This document shows, piece after piece, positions 16,554-24,680 of a stretch of 42,665 nt of DNA. The position numbers and the translations under genes are program-made. This DNA comes from Candidatus Laterigemmans baculatus (lineage in GTDB: Bacteria; Planctomycetota; Planctomycetia; Pirellulales; Pirellulaceae). The notes beneath the pieces were generated by a model that ran no database searches, was not told the origin of the DNA, and was given only the letters and a program-made list of their open reading frames with translations. The stretch covers positions 1-42,665 of the forward strand of contig NZ_WRPR01000009.1 of assembly GCF_010367455.1 (NCBI RefSeq), read 5' to 3'. Position 1 is the first letter of the stretch. Every line of letters begins with the position of its first letter.

Positions 16554-17969
16554 TCAGCGTCGCAGCGGAGCCGCTTCGGCCGGTGCCGCTTTGGCGACGC
16601 GGTCGAGCGAGGTGCCCCAGGAGCGGAGCGCCGCGGCGACGCTTTCCAGTTGCCCGGCAGCCGACAGCAGGGCGTTGGCGGCGACGGCCAATTCCACTTT
16701 CTCCGCTGGCCGCTGGGGATTGAGCGCCGGGGGAGCCGCCGGTTGCGGCTGCGGTGCGACGGCGCGGGCCAGGATCGGCATCACCGGCTCGGCGGCAGCG
16801 GCGACGTTCTGCTCCAGCTCGATGCTCCAGCGGGCCACCTGGTCGCCGATCTGCTCGGCCTCGAGGCGGCTGCGGATCGGGCCCTGCGGATCGAGGGCCT
16901 GGTCGACCTGGGAGATGACCTCTTGCATCCAGCAATGCAGCGGCAGCGGCGGCTGCAGCGTTTTGACCCAGTCGCGGAGGGCGGCCCAATCGGTGCCCCC
17001 CGGAGCCAGGGGCAGGAGCGAAGCCGCCGCCACTTCCTCCGTTTCCGCCTCGCCCACCTCGGCCACTCGGCCCACCTCGGCCACTCGGTCCACCTCGGCC
17101 ACTTTGGGGGCGGTGAACAGCGAGCGGTTTTCGAGCGGACAGGATCGCCGCACGCTGAACGGGAGCAACCGCAACCGCAGCGGTTCGTCGGCCCGCAGAT
17201 CGTAGGGAAGGTACTCTTCCTCCAGGATCGTGATCACCGGGGAACTGCCGACGAACCGCTCTGCCTCGGCGGAGGCGTTTTGCTCGCCCTTGCCCTCTGC
17301 CGCCGCCGCCGCCGCCGCCTCCGCCGCCAACTCGCCACCGCGAGCCAGCGTCCCGCACTCGGCCAATTCGCTCCACTTGGCCAACTCGCGGCACTCCTCC
17401 CACTCGCCCTCGTCCCAGGGGTGGGCATCCCACGCTTGCCCCGCCTGCTTGCCCCCTTCGGCCTCCGCACCCCGGGAGGCAGAGACGCGGGAAGGTTCCG
17501 CGGCGGGAGGGGCTGCCGCGTCGCTCGCGAGCCTCATTCCTCCGCAGCCAACCGGTCCCTGCTCAGCCGGTTGCTGCTTTGCGGCGTCCGCTGATTCGTC
17601 GACAGGGCACTCGACGTAGCAGGCGGGGGTCCCTTCGTCGACGGGGGTGCCTTCATCGCCTCTGGCGGCAGGCGTCACAACCTGGTCGGCAACGGCTGGC
17701 ATTGCGGCGGAGGCGTCAGCGACTCGGATCGCAGTCTCGAGCGGGTCGGCTCCGAGGGCCACCAGTCCCGCCGGTCCGGCTCCGGGAGCGATCTCCGCGG
17801 CGAGCCGGCCATGGGCTCCCTCGGCCAGCATGCTTCGCGCCTCGAGCGCGACCGGCGCCATGTGGGGCGGACCCATGTAGGTCTGGGCGCTGGCGTAGCT
17901 GGGCAACGAAGCGCCAGGGAAAGCGATCAGGGCTAACGAAGCGAGCCAGGCACGTAGCGATCGAGGCAT
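16554..17969 (-). CDS. Secreted Ala/Glu-rich low-complexity protein, function unknown
   Basis: 471 residues. The start at 17969 is supported by AGGAGG about 10 bases upstream and by the signal peptide it opens (MPRSLRAWLASLALIAF, cleavage near ASAQ); the frame continues upstream without sense. The mature protein is rich in Ala, Glu and Pro: an Ala-rich segment, ELA-type repeats (WEECRELAKWSELAECG), a tract of eight or more alanines, an 18-bp repeat region encoding VAEV-x-R units, then a more ordered C-terminal part (about 375-465) with DWAALRDWVKTLQPPLPLHCW and helical segments. Several cysteines are scattered. No family is recognised. It may be a periplasmic or surface protein; codon bias matches its neighbours. 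Confidence 0.7.
   Translation of the reverse strand: MPRSLRAWLASLALIAFPGASLPSYASAQTYMGPPHMAPVALEARSMLAEGAHGRLAAEIAPGAGPAGLVALGADPLETAIRVADASAAMPAVADQVVTPAARGDEGTPVDEGTPACYVECPVDESADAAKQQPAEQGPVGCGGMRLASDAAAPPAAEPSRVSASRGAEAEGGKQAGQAWDAHPWDEGEWEECRELAKWSELAECGTLARGGELAAEAAAAAAAEGKGEQNASAEAERFVGSSPVITILEEEYLPYDLRADEPLRLRLLPFSVRRSCPLENRSLFTAPKVAEVDRVAEVGRVAEVGEAETEEVAAASLLPLAPGGTDWAALRDWVKTLQPPLPLHCWMQEVISQVDQALDPQGPIRSRLEAEQIGDQVARWSIELEQNVAAAAEPVMPILARAVAPQPQPAAPPALNPQRPAEKVELAVAANALLSAAGQLESVAAALRSWGTSLDRVAKAAPAEAAPLRR
17054..17107. repeat. In-frame 18-bp minisatellite
   Basis: Three units of CCACCTCGGCCACTCGGC (17054-17071, 17072-17089, and a variant 17090-17107), read on the minus strand as VAEV-x-R repeats of the low-complexity secreted protein. 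A GCC-triplet run (about 17300-17327) lies in the same gene. Confidence 0.85.
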
Positions 17970-18209
17970 AGCGGCTGTCCTCCTGACAAACCCGGGTGCG
18001 CCGCAGCGACGGCATGGGGTGCATGCACCCTTGGACGGGTCCGTTTGTGGGGTGGGTGAGTGTGCGGGTGAAGGACGTGCGGTCCGGTGCTTGCAGAGCG
18101 ATGCGCTGAGCCTCGCTCCCGTCCTCCACACCCGCTATCGGCCCCCCTCAGTCGCCGCCGTTACCTTGCCAGCTAGGGAAAATAGCCCGAATGCCTGCGA
18201 CCGGCCCGT

Positions 18210-19154
18210 TTAGGCGGTTGGTGCGGGTTGGTCGGGCCGGGGAAAGACGCGGCGCGGTCCCCAGCCGCCATCGCGCGGGATCAAGATCGCTTGCAGCTGC
18301 CCGCCGGGAGCGAGCGCCGCGAGCTCTTCGGCAATCGCCCGCTCGGCTTCATCCCGAGGCGAAGGCGGCCACGGGCAGGCTTCGAGTGGGGGCGTCCAGC
18401 CATGACGGATCGTGCGGCCGTGCAGGATCTCGACCTGTTCCTCGTCGGTCAGCTGCACCTGCCGTAGCATCCGCGTGCCCTCGCTTGGCGGGCGGAGCCA
18501 AGCTGCCGCTACGCCGCCGCTGCGAATCTCGTGCAGCGGATGCGCCTCGTCGATCGTGAACGGCCCCACGGCCGTCCGCCGCAGCGAACTCATTACGGCT
18601 CGGGTGCCGCAGAGGGCCGCGAGATCGACCCCCAGGCTGCGGATGTAGGTCCCGCTTCCGCACTCGATCACGGCCCGCACGTTGGGGAATTCATAGGCGA
18701 CGATTTCGAACCGGTGGACGTCGACGGTGCGGCTCGGCAGTGTCATCTCCTGGGCAGCACGGGCCGCCTTGTAGGCCCGCTTGCCGCCGACTTTGACGGC
18801 CGAATAAAGCGGGGGCGTTTGCTCGATCCGGCCGGTCAGTCGCGCCGCCGCCGCAACGATCTCGTCCTGCGTCGGCTGGTGGAGCGTCGGATGCTCGGTG
18901 GGGGGAAACTCGAGATCCGCCGAGGGGCTGGAGTGCCCCAAGAGAAATGTCGCCTCGTACGTCTTGGGATAGAGATGCAGGTAGGGAACCAGCCGCGATG
19001 CCGGTCCCACCGCTAGCACCAAAACCCCTTCGGCCAGCGGATCGAGCGTCCCGGCATGACCGACTTTGGCAGGCCGCAACCGCCGGGCGACCACATCCAC
19101 CACGTCCCGCGAAGTTGCCCCCACGGGCTTGTTGCAATTCAGAATCCCAAACAT
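18210..19154 (-). CDS. truB: tRNA pseudouridine-55 synthase TruB
   Basis: 314 residues from the ATG at 19154. It begins MFGILNCNKPVGATSRDVV, the typical TruB N-terminus, and has the catalytic motif GHAGTLDPLAEGVLVLAVG with Asp38 as nucleophile. KTYEATFLLGHSSPSADLE, TPPLYSAVKVGGKRAYKAAR and GSGTYIRSLGVDLAALCGT are the other conserved blocks. It makes pseudouridine-55 in the T-loop of tRNAs. The C-terminal part (about 255-314) replaces a PUA domain with a short divergent tail. The start is 11 bases past the stop of the upstream ATPase gene, so the two are probably co-transcribed. A much longer frame runs upstream out of phase with the ATPase gene and should not be annotated. Confidence 0.95.
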   Translation of the reverse strand: MFGILNCNKPVGATSRDVVDVVARRLRPAKVGHAGTLDPLAEGVLVLAVGPASRLVPYLHLYPKTYEATFLLGHSSPSADLEFPPTEHPTLHQPTQDEIVAAAARLTGRIEQTPPLYSAVKVGGKRAYKAARAAQEMTLPSRTVDVHRFEIVAYEFPNVRAVIECGSGTYIRSLGVDLAALCGTRAVMSSLRRTAVGPFTIDEAHPLHEIRSGGVAAAWLRPPSEGTRMLRQVQLTDEEQVEILHGRTIRHGWTPPLEACPWPPSPRDEAERAIAEELAALAPGGQLQAILIPRDGGWGPRRVFPRPDQPAPTA

Positions 19155-19165
19155 TGACCAGTACG

Positions 19166-22100
19166 TCAGGCCGCGCGCAGGCTGCGGCGCTGTTGGGCGG
19201 CGTGGATCCAGCCGGCCACCTCGGCCCGGTCGGGCTGCTTGCCGCCGCGGAGGATCCGGCGACCCGCCGGGCTGGCTGCCAATGTAGCGACTTCCCGAGC
19301 CAAGCGGGATGGATCGCATTCGGCCAATTGATCCGGATCGACGAGGTCGACCGCGACGAGCAGCTGGGCGTCGTGGCCGCGAAGCTGTGGCACGCGGCAA
19401 ACCAACTCCGCCTGCTGCTGCCATTGCAGGACCCGGTCGGAATCGACCCGGCGATTGCCGAGACGCTCGGCAAGCTCCGCCGGATCGGCCTCCAGCAGGT
19501 CCGCGACCGAGTGGATCCCGAGGCGGTTCAAGCGCGCGGCCGCTTTGGGGCCGATCGAGGGTGCGTCGACCACCGGGCTGCGGCGGTGCAGGTAGAAACG
19601 CAGCCCCGCCTCTTCGCGGGCATCCGTCGCGTCCACAGTCCGCGGCAGCGTGAGGACTTCGCGATCCGCGGTGGGATTCGCTTCGGTGGAGGATCCGTTG
19701 CGTTGGCTCCGCCCGCCGCTGCGAGCTGCCGAGTCGCCGCGCCGCGATTGCCGCTGGCCATTCCGCCGCTTGCTTTCGCCTCGCGGCGACGGCCCTTCGG
19801 CGTTCCGCAGTTGCCGCTGGCCATGCCGCTGCTGGCGAGCGACCGAGCGGTTCGCTGCCGCAATCCAGCTCGTGATCCGCGACAGCTCGTAACTCGTGCC
19901 GCTCTGCAGAATGCGGCGTCCCTGTTCGGTGGCCAAGAACGCTTCGACCTTGTCGAGCAAATGGCCGGGGTGCATCTGAGCCAGCTGACCGGCGTCGGTG
20001 AAGCCGCACCCGACCAGGACGCGAGCGTCAAAATTTCTCAGCTGCGGGACCGTGCATACCAGCTCGGCCTCGCCTTGCCAGCGACGCACGACCCGCGGCG
20101 TCACGTCGGTGAGCTGGAGTTGCTCGGCGAGCGAGCGGGGGTCGGCCGCCAGCAGTTGCCCGACCCGCAGGATGCCGACCTGGGCGAGCCGCTCGGCGGC
20201 GACCGCGTCGATCGATGGTGCTTGGTCGACTGGACTATCGCCGGTCAGAAAAAAAGGGCTGGCCGGGCCTCGCGATACCCGGTCGACTGGTCCGCGATCG
20301 GCATCCAAACCGACGGTGGCCAAGTTGTTTGCGGCCAAGTTGTTTGCGGCCACGCCGTTTCGCTCCGCTGCATCGAATCGACGCGGGGCTTCGGGGCGGG
20401 CAATGGATCGATACCAGTGCGGATCGTCGTACAGACCGTTGGCTTCACGCCACGCCGTGTCCAGGTCGCGATTGAGGTTCGCCAGCGTGTCGATCCGAGG
20501 CAGGTTCCGCGAGTCGTCGCGGTACCGCAACTGGATGTACTCGGGCGTCGCCAGCGACTGCACGCGGCCGCCACGGGTGCGAATGGCGTCGGCCAGGGAG
20601 CGACTTTCGGTGAGCACGATTATCTGCCGCCCCGCGTCGCTGTAGCGGGCCAGCACGGCGGCCAAGCGAGCCGGCGCATCGGACGTGAAGTAATTCGCCG
20701 CCGGGTCATCGAGCAGCAGCGGCACTTGAGACCCGCGGCGGCTGAGTTCTTCAGCGGCGGCCATCCGGATCGCCATTGCGATCGTTTGCCGATCGGCTGG
20801 ACTCGTTCGTTCCAGCGGCCTCCCATCGACGCGCAACGTTCCGTCGGCTTCGGTCCACAGCCGCCCGTTTCCTTGGGCCGCGCTCCACTGCGGCCCGAGC
20901 TGGGCCAGCCAACGCGATGCGGCTGCCATCAGCGGCGACGGGCGGTTTGCTTCGCGGAGTCGTTCCTCGAGGTGCCGCTGATGGCGCTGGAGTTCTTCCT
21001 GCAGGGTCGCTCGCGAATCGAGCCACCGCAGAAGTTCTTCGATCCGCCCCAATTCGGAGCGGCAGGCATCGCGACGCCGGGCATCGACCTTCGGCTCGAC
21101 CGCGGGGATCTCCCGCAGGCGAATCTGCAGCAAGCGAATTTCGTTGCCCCGTTCGTCGAGGCGGCTCACGGTTCGTCCCAGTTTGTCTAGCGACTCCGTG
21201 CGTTCTTGCTCCAGACGCTGGCGACGCGATGCCTGCACGGCAGCCCCGTCGGGGCGGGTGGGGCATTGGTCGATCAGCAGCAGGAAGAAGTTGCGGAGGT
21301 CGAGCAAGCGGTCGATGAAGCGGATCAGGAGATCATGGCAGAGGCGCAGCTGCTCTCGTTGCGCATCGTAGGACGGAGCCGCCTGGAGCTCGCCCAGCCG
21401 CCGCCCGCAATGGCTCAACTCGTCCCGCATCACCCGCAGCGAATCGATACATCCTCGCAGCGTCGCTCGATCCGCAAGCGACACCGAGCCGGCAAGCATT
21501 GACGAGCCGGCAAGCATCCCCGAGCTGGTCAGAGGAGCGGCGAAACCGTCCTCCTCCCGCTCGGAAAACCAGCGGCTCTCGAGCGTCGGCGAGTCATACC
21601 GCTGGACGAGAATCTCGAGCTGACGGCGGATCGCCTCGAGACGCCAGTGGAGGGGACGAGCGCTGGGCGACTCGGTCCGGTGGGACAGCGGGGTGGGAAC
21701 GTCGGAGGTTTTGGGTTTCGGCTCGGTGGCCTCTTGAACGTGCGAGTTGTGGTAGTGCGGATCGCGAATGCCAGCCGGCTGGGGCCGCTCGTTGCGTTCG
21801 GTTTCGGCCCACAATTCGGCCAGTGACTCACGGACCGAGCAAACTTCGCGAAGCGTGCTTCGCCACCGCATCAGCTGGTTGTCGAGCGCTTCGAGCTCGC
21901 GGCGTTCGGCTGCGGTGTCTCGCCAGGCCGGGTTTGCGGTGGGGAGGTCGCGGGTCTTGGCCAGCTCGGTTTCGATTTCCGAAAGTCGGAGGCGAAGTTG
22001 GCTTTCCTGGCGTCCGAGCCGGGCGACTTCGTCGTGGGCCTCCAACAGCTCTGCGGTCAGCTCGTCGCGGCGCTGGTCGTGACGAGCAGGCATCCGCTCC

Positions 22101-22780
22101 AGGCGAGCGATCTCTTCCAGTTCGGCCAGCAGCCGATCGCGCGTCGCTTCGAGCTCGGCACGCGTCGCTTCAGTTTCCTTAAACGGGCCAAGCTCATGGA
22201 ACGTGGCGGGTTCGCACTCATCCTCGCCGGCCGGTCGATCGCGGAAGGGGCGGGCGGCCAGCTGTCGCTTGAGCGTCGCGATCGTTTCCCGCAGCCGGGC
22301 GATGGCTGCCTCGTTGTCGACACTCGCCACCGTGTCCAGCCCCGCCGCACGGCAGGCGTCGAGGATCGCGGGCACCGACGTTTGGTGCGTGGCCGCCACA
22401 ATCGCGTCGAGGGTCTGCCGGGGCAGCTCACTCATGCGATCGAGATGGTGGTAATTGCGGGGATCGCGGTAGCCGTAGTGATGGTCGTGGATGTGGCCGT
22501 TGCGGGCGACGTAATCGACCGACAGACGCCCGGCCGGCGTTCCGTCGCGTTCGCGGCGGCAGTACAGCAGCCCTTCATGGTCGGCCCAGACGACCGATCC
22601 GGTCGCCCCGCGATGCCACTGGCGATCGGTCCCCAGCATCACGCTGCGAAGAAACTCGAGCGTGGTCGTCTTGCCCGCCCCTCGCGCCCCGTAGATCGCA
22701 TTCAAACGATGAGAAAACGGTCCAAGCTGGATGCGTTCCAGCGAACCGCAGGAGTCGATTTCGATTCGGTCGAGCAACAT
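19166..22780 (-). CDS. YhaN-like coiled-coil ATPase with two C-terminal HhH (DUF4332-like) domains
   Basis: 1204 residues from the ATG at 22780, which has GGAGGAG about 10 bases upstream; longer starts add a non-homologous tail. The N-terminus MLLDRIEIDSCGSLERIQLG leads into Walker A GARGAGKT (31-38). A long charged coiled coil (about 170-610) follows, then TSPADRQTIAMAIRMAAAEE in the place of an ABC-type signature and VPLLLDDPAANYF (Asp691, Asp692) as Walker B. This is the layout of SMC/RecN-like YhaN proteins. The C-terminus holds two related domains (about 850-985 and 1063-1200), each starting APSI-x-x-x-A-A-x-RL and containing ELVC-x-VPQLR, like DUF4332 helix-hairpin-helix domains. They are joined by an Arg/Gln/Gly-rich linker. 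It may act on DNA; no partner nuclease is seen. Co-directional with truB. Confidence 0.8.
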   Translation of the reverse strand: MLLDRIEIDSCGSLERIQLGPFSHRLNAIYGARGAGKTTTLEFLRSVMLGTDRQWHRGATGSVVWADHEGLLYCRRERDGTPAGRLSVDYVARNGHIHDHHYGYRDPRNYHHLDRMSELPRQTLDAIVAATHQTSVPAILDACRAAGLDTVASVDNEAAIARLRETIATLKRQLAARPFRDRPAGEDECEPATFHELGPFKETEATRAELEATRDRLLAELEEIARLERMPARHDQRRDELTAELLEAHDEVARLGRQESQLRLRLSEIETELAKTRDLPTANPAWRDTAAERRELEALDNQLMRWRSTLREVCSVRESLAELWAETERNERPQPAGIRDPHYHNSHVQEATEPKPKTSDVPTPLSHRTESPSARPLHWRLEAIRRQLEILVQRYDSPTLESRWFSEREEDGFAAPLTSSGMLAGSSMLAGSVSLADRATLRGCIDSLRVMRDELSHCGRRLGELQAAPSYDAQREQLRLCHDLLIRFIDRLLDLRNFFLLLIDQCPTRPDGAAVQASRRQRLEQERTESLDKLGRTVSRLDERGNEIRLLQIRLREIPAVEPKVDARRRDACRSELGRIEELLRWLDSRATLQEELQRHQRHLEERLREANRPSPLMAAASRWLAQLGPQWSAAQGNGRLWTEADGTLRVDGRPLERTSPADRQTIAMAIRMAAAEELSRRGSQVPLLLDDPAANYFTSDAPARLAAVLARYSDAGRQIIVLTESRSLADAIRTRGGRVQSLATPEYIQLRYRDDSRNLPRIDTLANLNRDLDTAWREANGLYDDPHWYRSIARPEAPRRFDAAERNGVAANNLAANNLATVGLDADRGPVDRVSRGPASPFFLTGDSPVDQAPSIDAVAAERLAQVGILRVGQLLAADPRSLAEQLQLTDVTPRVVRRWQGEAELVCTVPQLRNFDARVLVGCGFTDAGQLAQMHPGHLLDKVEAFLATEQGRRILQSGTSYELSRITSWIAAANRSVARQQRHGQRQLRNAEGPSPRGESKRRNGQRQSRRGDSAARSGGRSQRNGSSTEANPTADREVLTLPRTVDATDAREEAGLRFYLHRRSPVVDAPSIGPKAAARLNRLGIHSVADLLEADPAELAERLGNRRVDSDRVLQWQQQAELVCRVPQLRGHDAQLLVAVDLVDPDQLAECDPSRLAREVATLAASPAGRRILRGGKQPDRAEVAGWIHAAQQRRSLRAA
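20318..20362. repeat. In-frame 15-bp minisatellite in the coiled-coil ATPase gene
   Basis: GGCCAAGTTGTTTGC at 20318-20332 and exactly again at 20333-20347, then a diverged unit at 20348-20362. On the minus strand it encodes NNLAANNLA-like pentads just before the first DUF4332-like domain. A separate pair of GAGCCGGCAAGCAT units lies near 21486-21517. Confidence 0.85.
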
Positions 22781-23133
22781 TGGGTCTGGCTCCTCCATGG
22801 CCTGGGGTTCGTGGGCCGAGAGGCCTGCAGGGCAGGTTCTGGGGAGCCACGAAATCTTCCGTGATGCGGGACTTTTTTTCCGAGCAACCCCGCGGGAGGG
22901 GCCGCGCACTCGTCCGCTGCATCGGCTGACTTTAACCAAACTAGCAAGATTGGCGAAATACCGATTCGGGAGGATCGCTGCGGTCGTCGGCAATCCGAAC
23001 CGAGCTCGCAATCGTTAAACCACGCCCATCCGTTCCAAAATCCGGGATCCCAAGCGGAAACAGCCCGCATTCTCGCAGCTCGTCGCTCGCCGTGTGCCGA
23101 CATCAGCGACACCCAAGCAAAGCGAGTGACACC
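22781..23133. promoter_or_regulatory. Divergent intergenic region between ATPase and histidine kinase genes
   Basis: 353 bases without a credible gene. It must carry promoters for both divergent genes. The only locally A/T-rich stretch is about 22930-22960; no confident -10/-35 pairs were found. GGAGGAG at about 22789-22796 (minus strand) is the ribosome site for the ATPase gene. Confidence 0.35.
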
Positions 23134-24654
23134 ATGCCGATCCTGTCCATGTTTCATCCGGAGCCCGAGCGAGTGGCCCCCGCCGCAGCAGACCGCACCG
23201 CGGCGGTTCGCCGCCGCTCGAGTGACAACGCCGCGAACCCGTACGTCGAAGTGGCCGCCCGGCTGCTGAGCGAAACGGCGCATGACATCCGCTCTCCGCT
23301 CGCCGGGGTTCGCGAGTTGGTGCGGCTGGTCTGCGACGGCGAGCTGGGAGCGACGAACGCGGCGCAGCGGGAGATGCTCGGCGAAGCGATGCGGCAGTGC
23401 GACGTGATCGCCGGGCTCGTCGACAACATGCTGCAATTGGATCGGCTGCGAAGCGGGCTGCCGCGGACTCGCCGCCAGTGGTTCATTCCGACCGCAATTC
23501 CCTCTGCCGTCGACGCGGCGATCCGCAGCGCGGCGACCGCTCGCCGCGTTGCCGTGCGGTGGGATGGCTTTGATGGTCGACATGGGCCGCTGTTCGGCGA
23601 CGAACCGCTGATCCGCCGCTTGCTGGTCAACCTGGTGGGCAACGCGATCGCCGTCAGCGAGCAGGGACGGAGCGTGCTCGTGCGGATGAGCCCCCCTGCC
23701 GCGACCGCCACGGTGCGATTGTCGGTTTGCGATCAGGGACCGGGGCTGTCCGAGGAAAGCTTCGGCAGTCTGGCCGCGCGAGGCGTCAGCGGGACTGGCG
23801 GATCGGGGCTGGGGCTGGCGATCAGCCGCACGCTGGCGGCGCTCCATTTTGCCCAGTTGACGGTCGAGTCGAGAGTGGGCGAGGGAACCGAGATCGGTTT
23901 CGAGCTGCCCGCGGCTGGCCCCGCTTCGGTTGCCGATGCGCTCTACCGCTGGCGCGCTTTGGCAGCGACCCGTGGCGCAGCGACCCGTGGCGCAGCGACC
24001 CGTGGCGCGGCGACCCGGAGCGCGGCGACCCGTGGCGGGGGGGGCGAGCCGCGGGGCAGCGAGCGCGAACCGCACGAGGCGCGGCGGACGATTCCTTTCG
24101 ACGGGCCGCGGCCGCGGTTCCCCGCCGCCGTCACGATCGTCACGCTTCGCGGGCTCGAGAAGACCACTCGCCTCGGTTCGGGCGGGGGCCGCGAGCAACG
24201 GCTGCGCGAGCTGCAAGCGATCGACGACCTCCTGCAGTCCGATCAGCGTTTGCACGAGTTGGTCTATCGCACCGACAGCAGCCGTTGGGTTCTGCTGTGG
24301 GATAACTCGCCGGACGAGGCCCGGCGGCGAATCGCTTCGGTCGAAAGCCAATTGCGGAACGGTGCCGCGAGTTTCGAGCTGGTCTGGTCCGAGCCGATCG
24401 AGCAGCCGGTCGCGGGCCGCGGCGACCGGACCCGGCTTCGCGAGTGGTTGGTCCGCGACGCGTTGCAAGCGTCGAGCCGCCCGGTGGTCCGTCACGACCG
24501 GAGCGGTCGCCAGCAAGATCCGTCGCAGGAGAGCGTCGCCGTGGCCAGTCGCCGCTTGGACGCCGAACTGGTGCGGCTGAGCCATCGCCTTCGCCACCAG
24601 ACCGATCAGCTGCAGACGCAGGCCGATCGGCTTACCAAGGCGCTGCGCAGCTGA
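23134..24654 (+). CDS. Soluble histidine kinase with possible degenerate GGDEF-like domain
   Basis: 506 residues from the ATG at 23134. No membrane segment. HisKA domain with SETAHDIRSPLAGVRELV (His50), HATPase with RRLLVNLVGNAIAVSEQG (N box), VCDQGPGLSEE and GTGGSGLGLAIS up to about residue 265. A linker of ATRGA pentads follows (15-bp DNA repeats), then a segment (about 329-430) reading VTIVTLRGLEKTTRL, LQSDQRLHELVYRTDSSRWVLLW and SPDEARRRIASVESQL. Its pattern resembles a GGDEF domain in which the GGDEF loop has become TDSSRW, so it would not make c-di-GMP. The end is a short coiled coil (LRHQTDQLQTQADRLTKAL). No cognate response regulator is adjacent. The GGDEF relation is my inference from spacing and needs a profile search. 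Confidence 0.85.
   Translation: MPILSMFHPEPERVAPAAADRTAAVRRRSSDNAANPYVEVAARLLSETAHDIRSPLAGVRELVRLVCDGELGATNAAQREMLGEAMRQCDVIAGLVDNMLQLDRLRSGLPRTRRQWFIPTAIPSAVDAAIRSAATARRVAVRWDGFDGRHGPLFGDEPLIRRLLVNLVGNAIAVSEQGRSVLVRMSPPAATATVRLSVCDQGPGLSEESFGSLAARGVSGTGGSGLGLAISRTLAALHFAQLTVESRVGEGTEIGFELPAAGPASVADALYRWRALAATRGAATRGAATRGAATRSAATRGGGGEPRGSEREPHEARRTIPFDGPRPRFPAAVTIVTLRGLEKTTRLGSGGGREQRLRELQAIDDLLQSDQRLHELVYRTDSSRWVLLWDNSPDEARRRIASVESQLRNGAASFELVWSEPIEQPVAGRGDRTRLREWLVRDALQASSRPVVRHDRSGRQQDPSQESVAVASRRLDAELVRLSHRLRHQTDQLQTQADRLTKALRS
23962..24036. repeat. In-frame 15-bp minisatellite, five units
   Basis: GCAGCGACCCGTGGC at 23962, 23977 and 23992, then variants at 24007 and 24022. It encodes ATRGA pentads between the kinase core and the C-terminal domain of the histidine kinase. 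Confidence 0.92.
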
Positions 24655-24680
24655 GTCGCCGACGCTCGGCCGAGCCCCCC

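Noticed and set aside
18210-20009. Long frame fusing TruB to an Arg-rich N-terminus
   Set aside because: The upstream part overlaps the coiled-coil ATPase gene out of frame; TruB homology starts exactly at the ATG at 19154.
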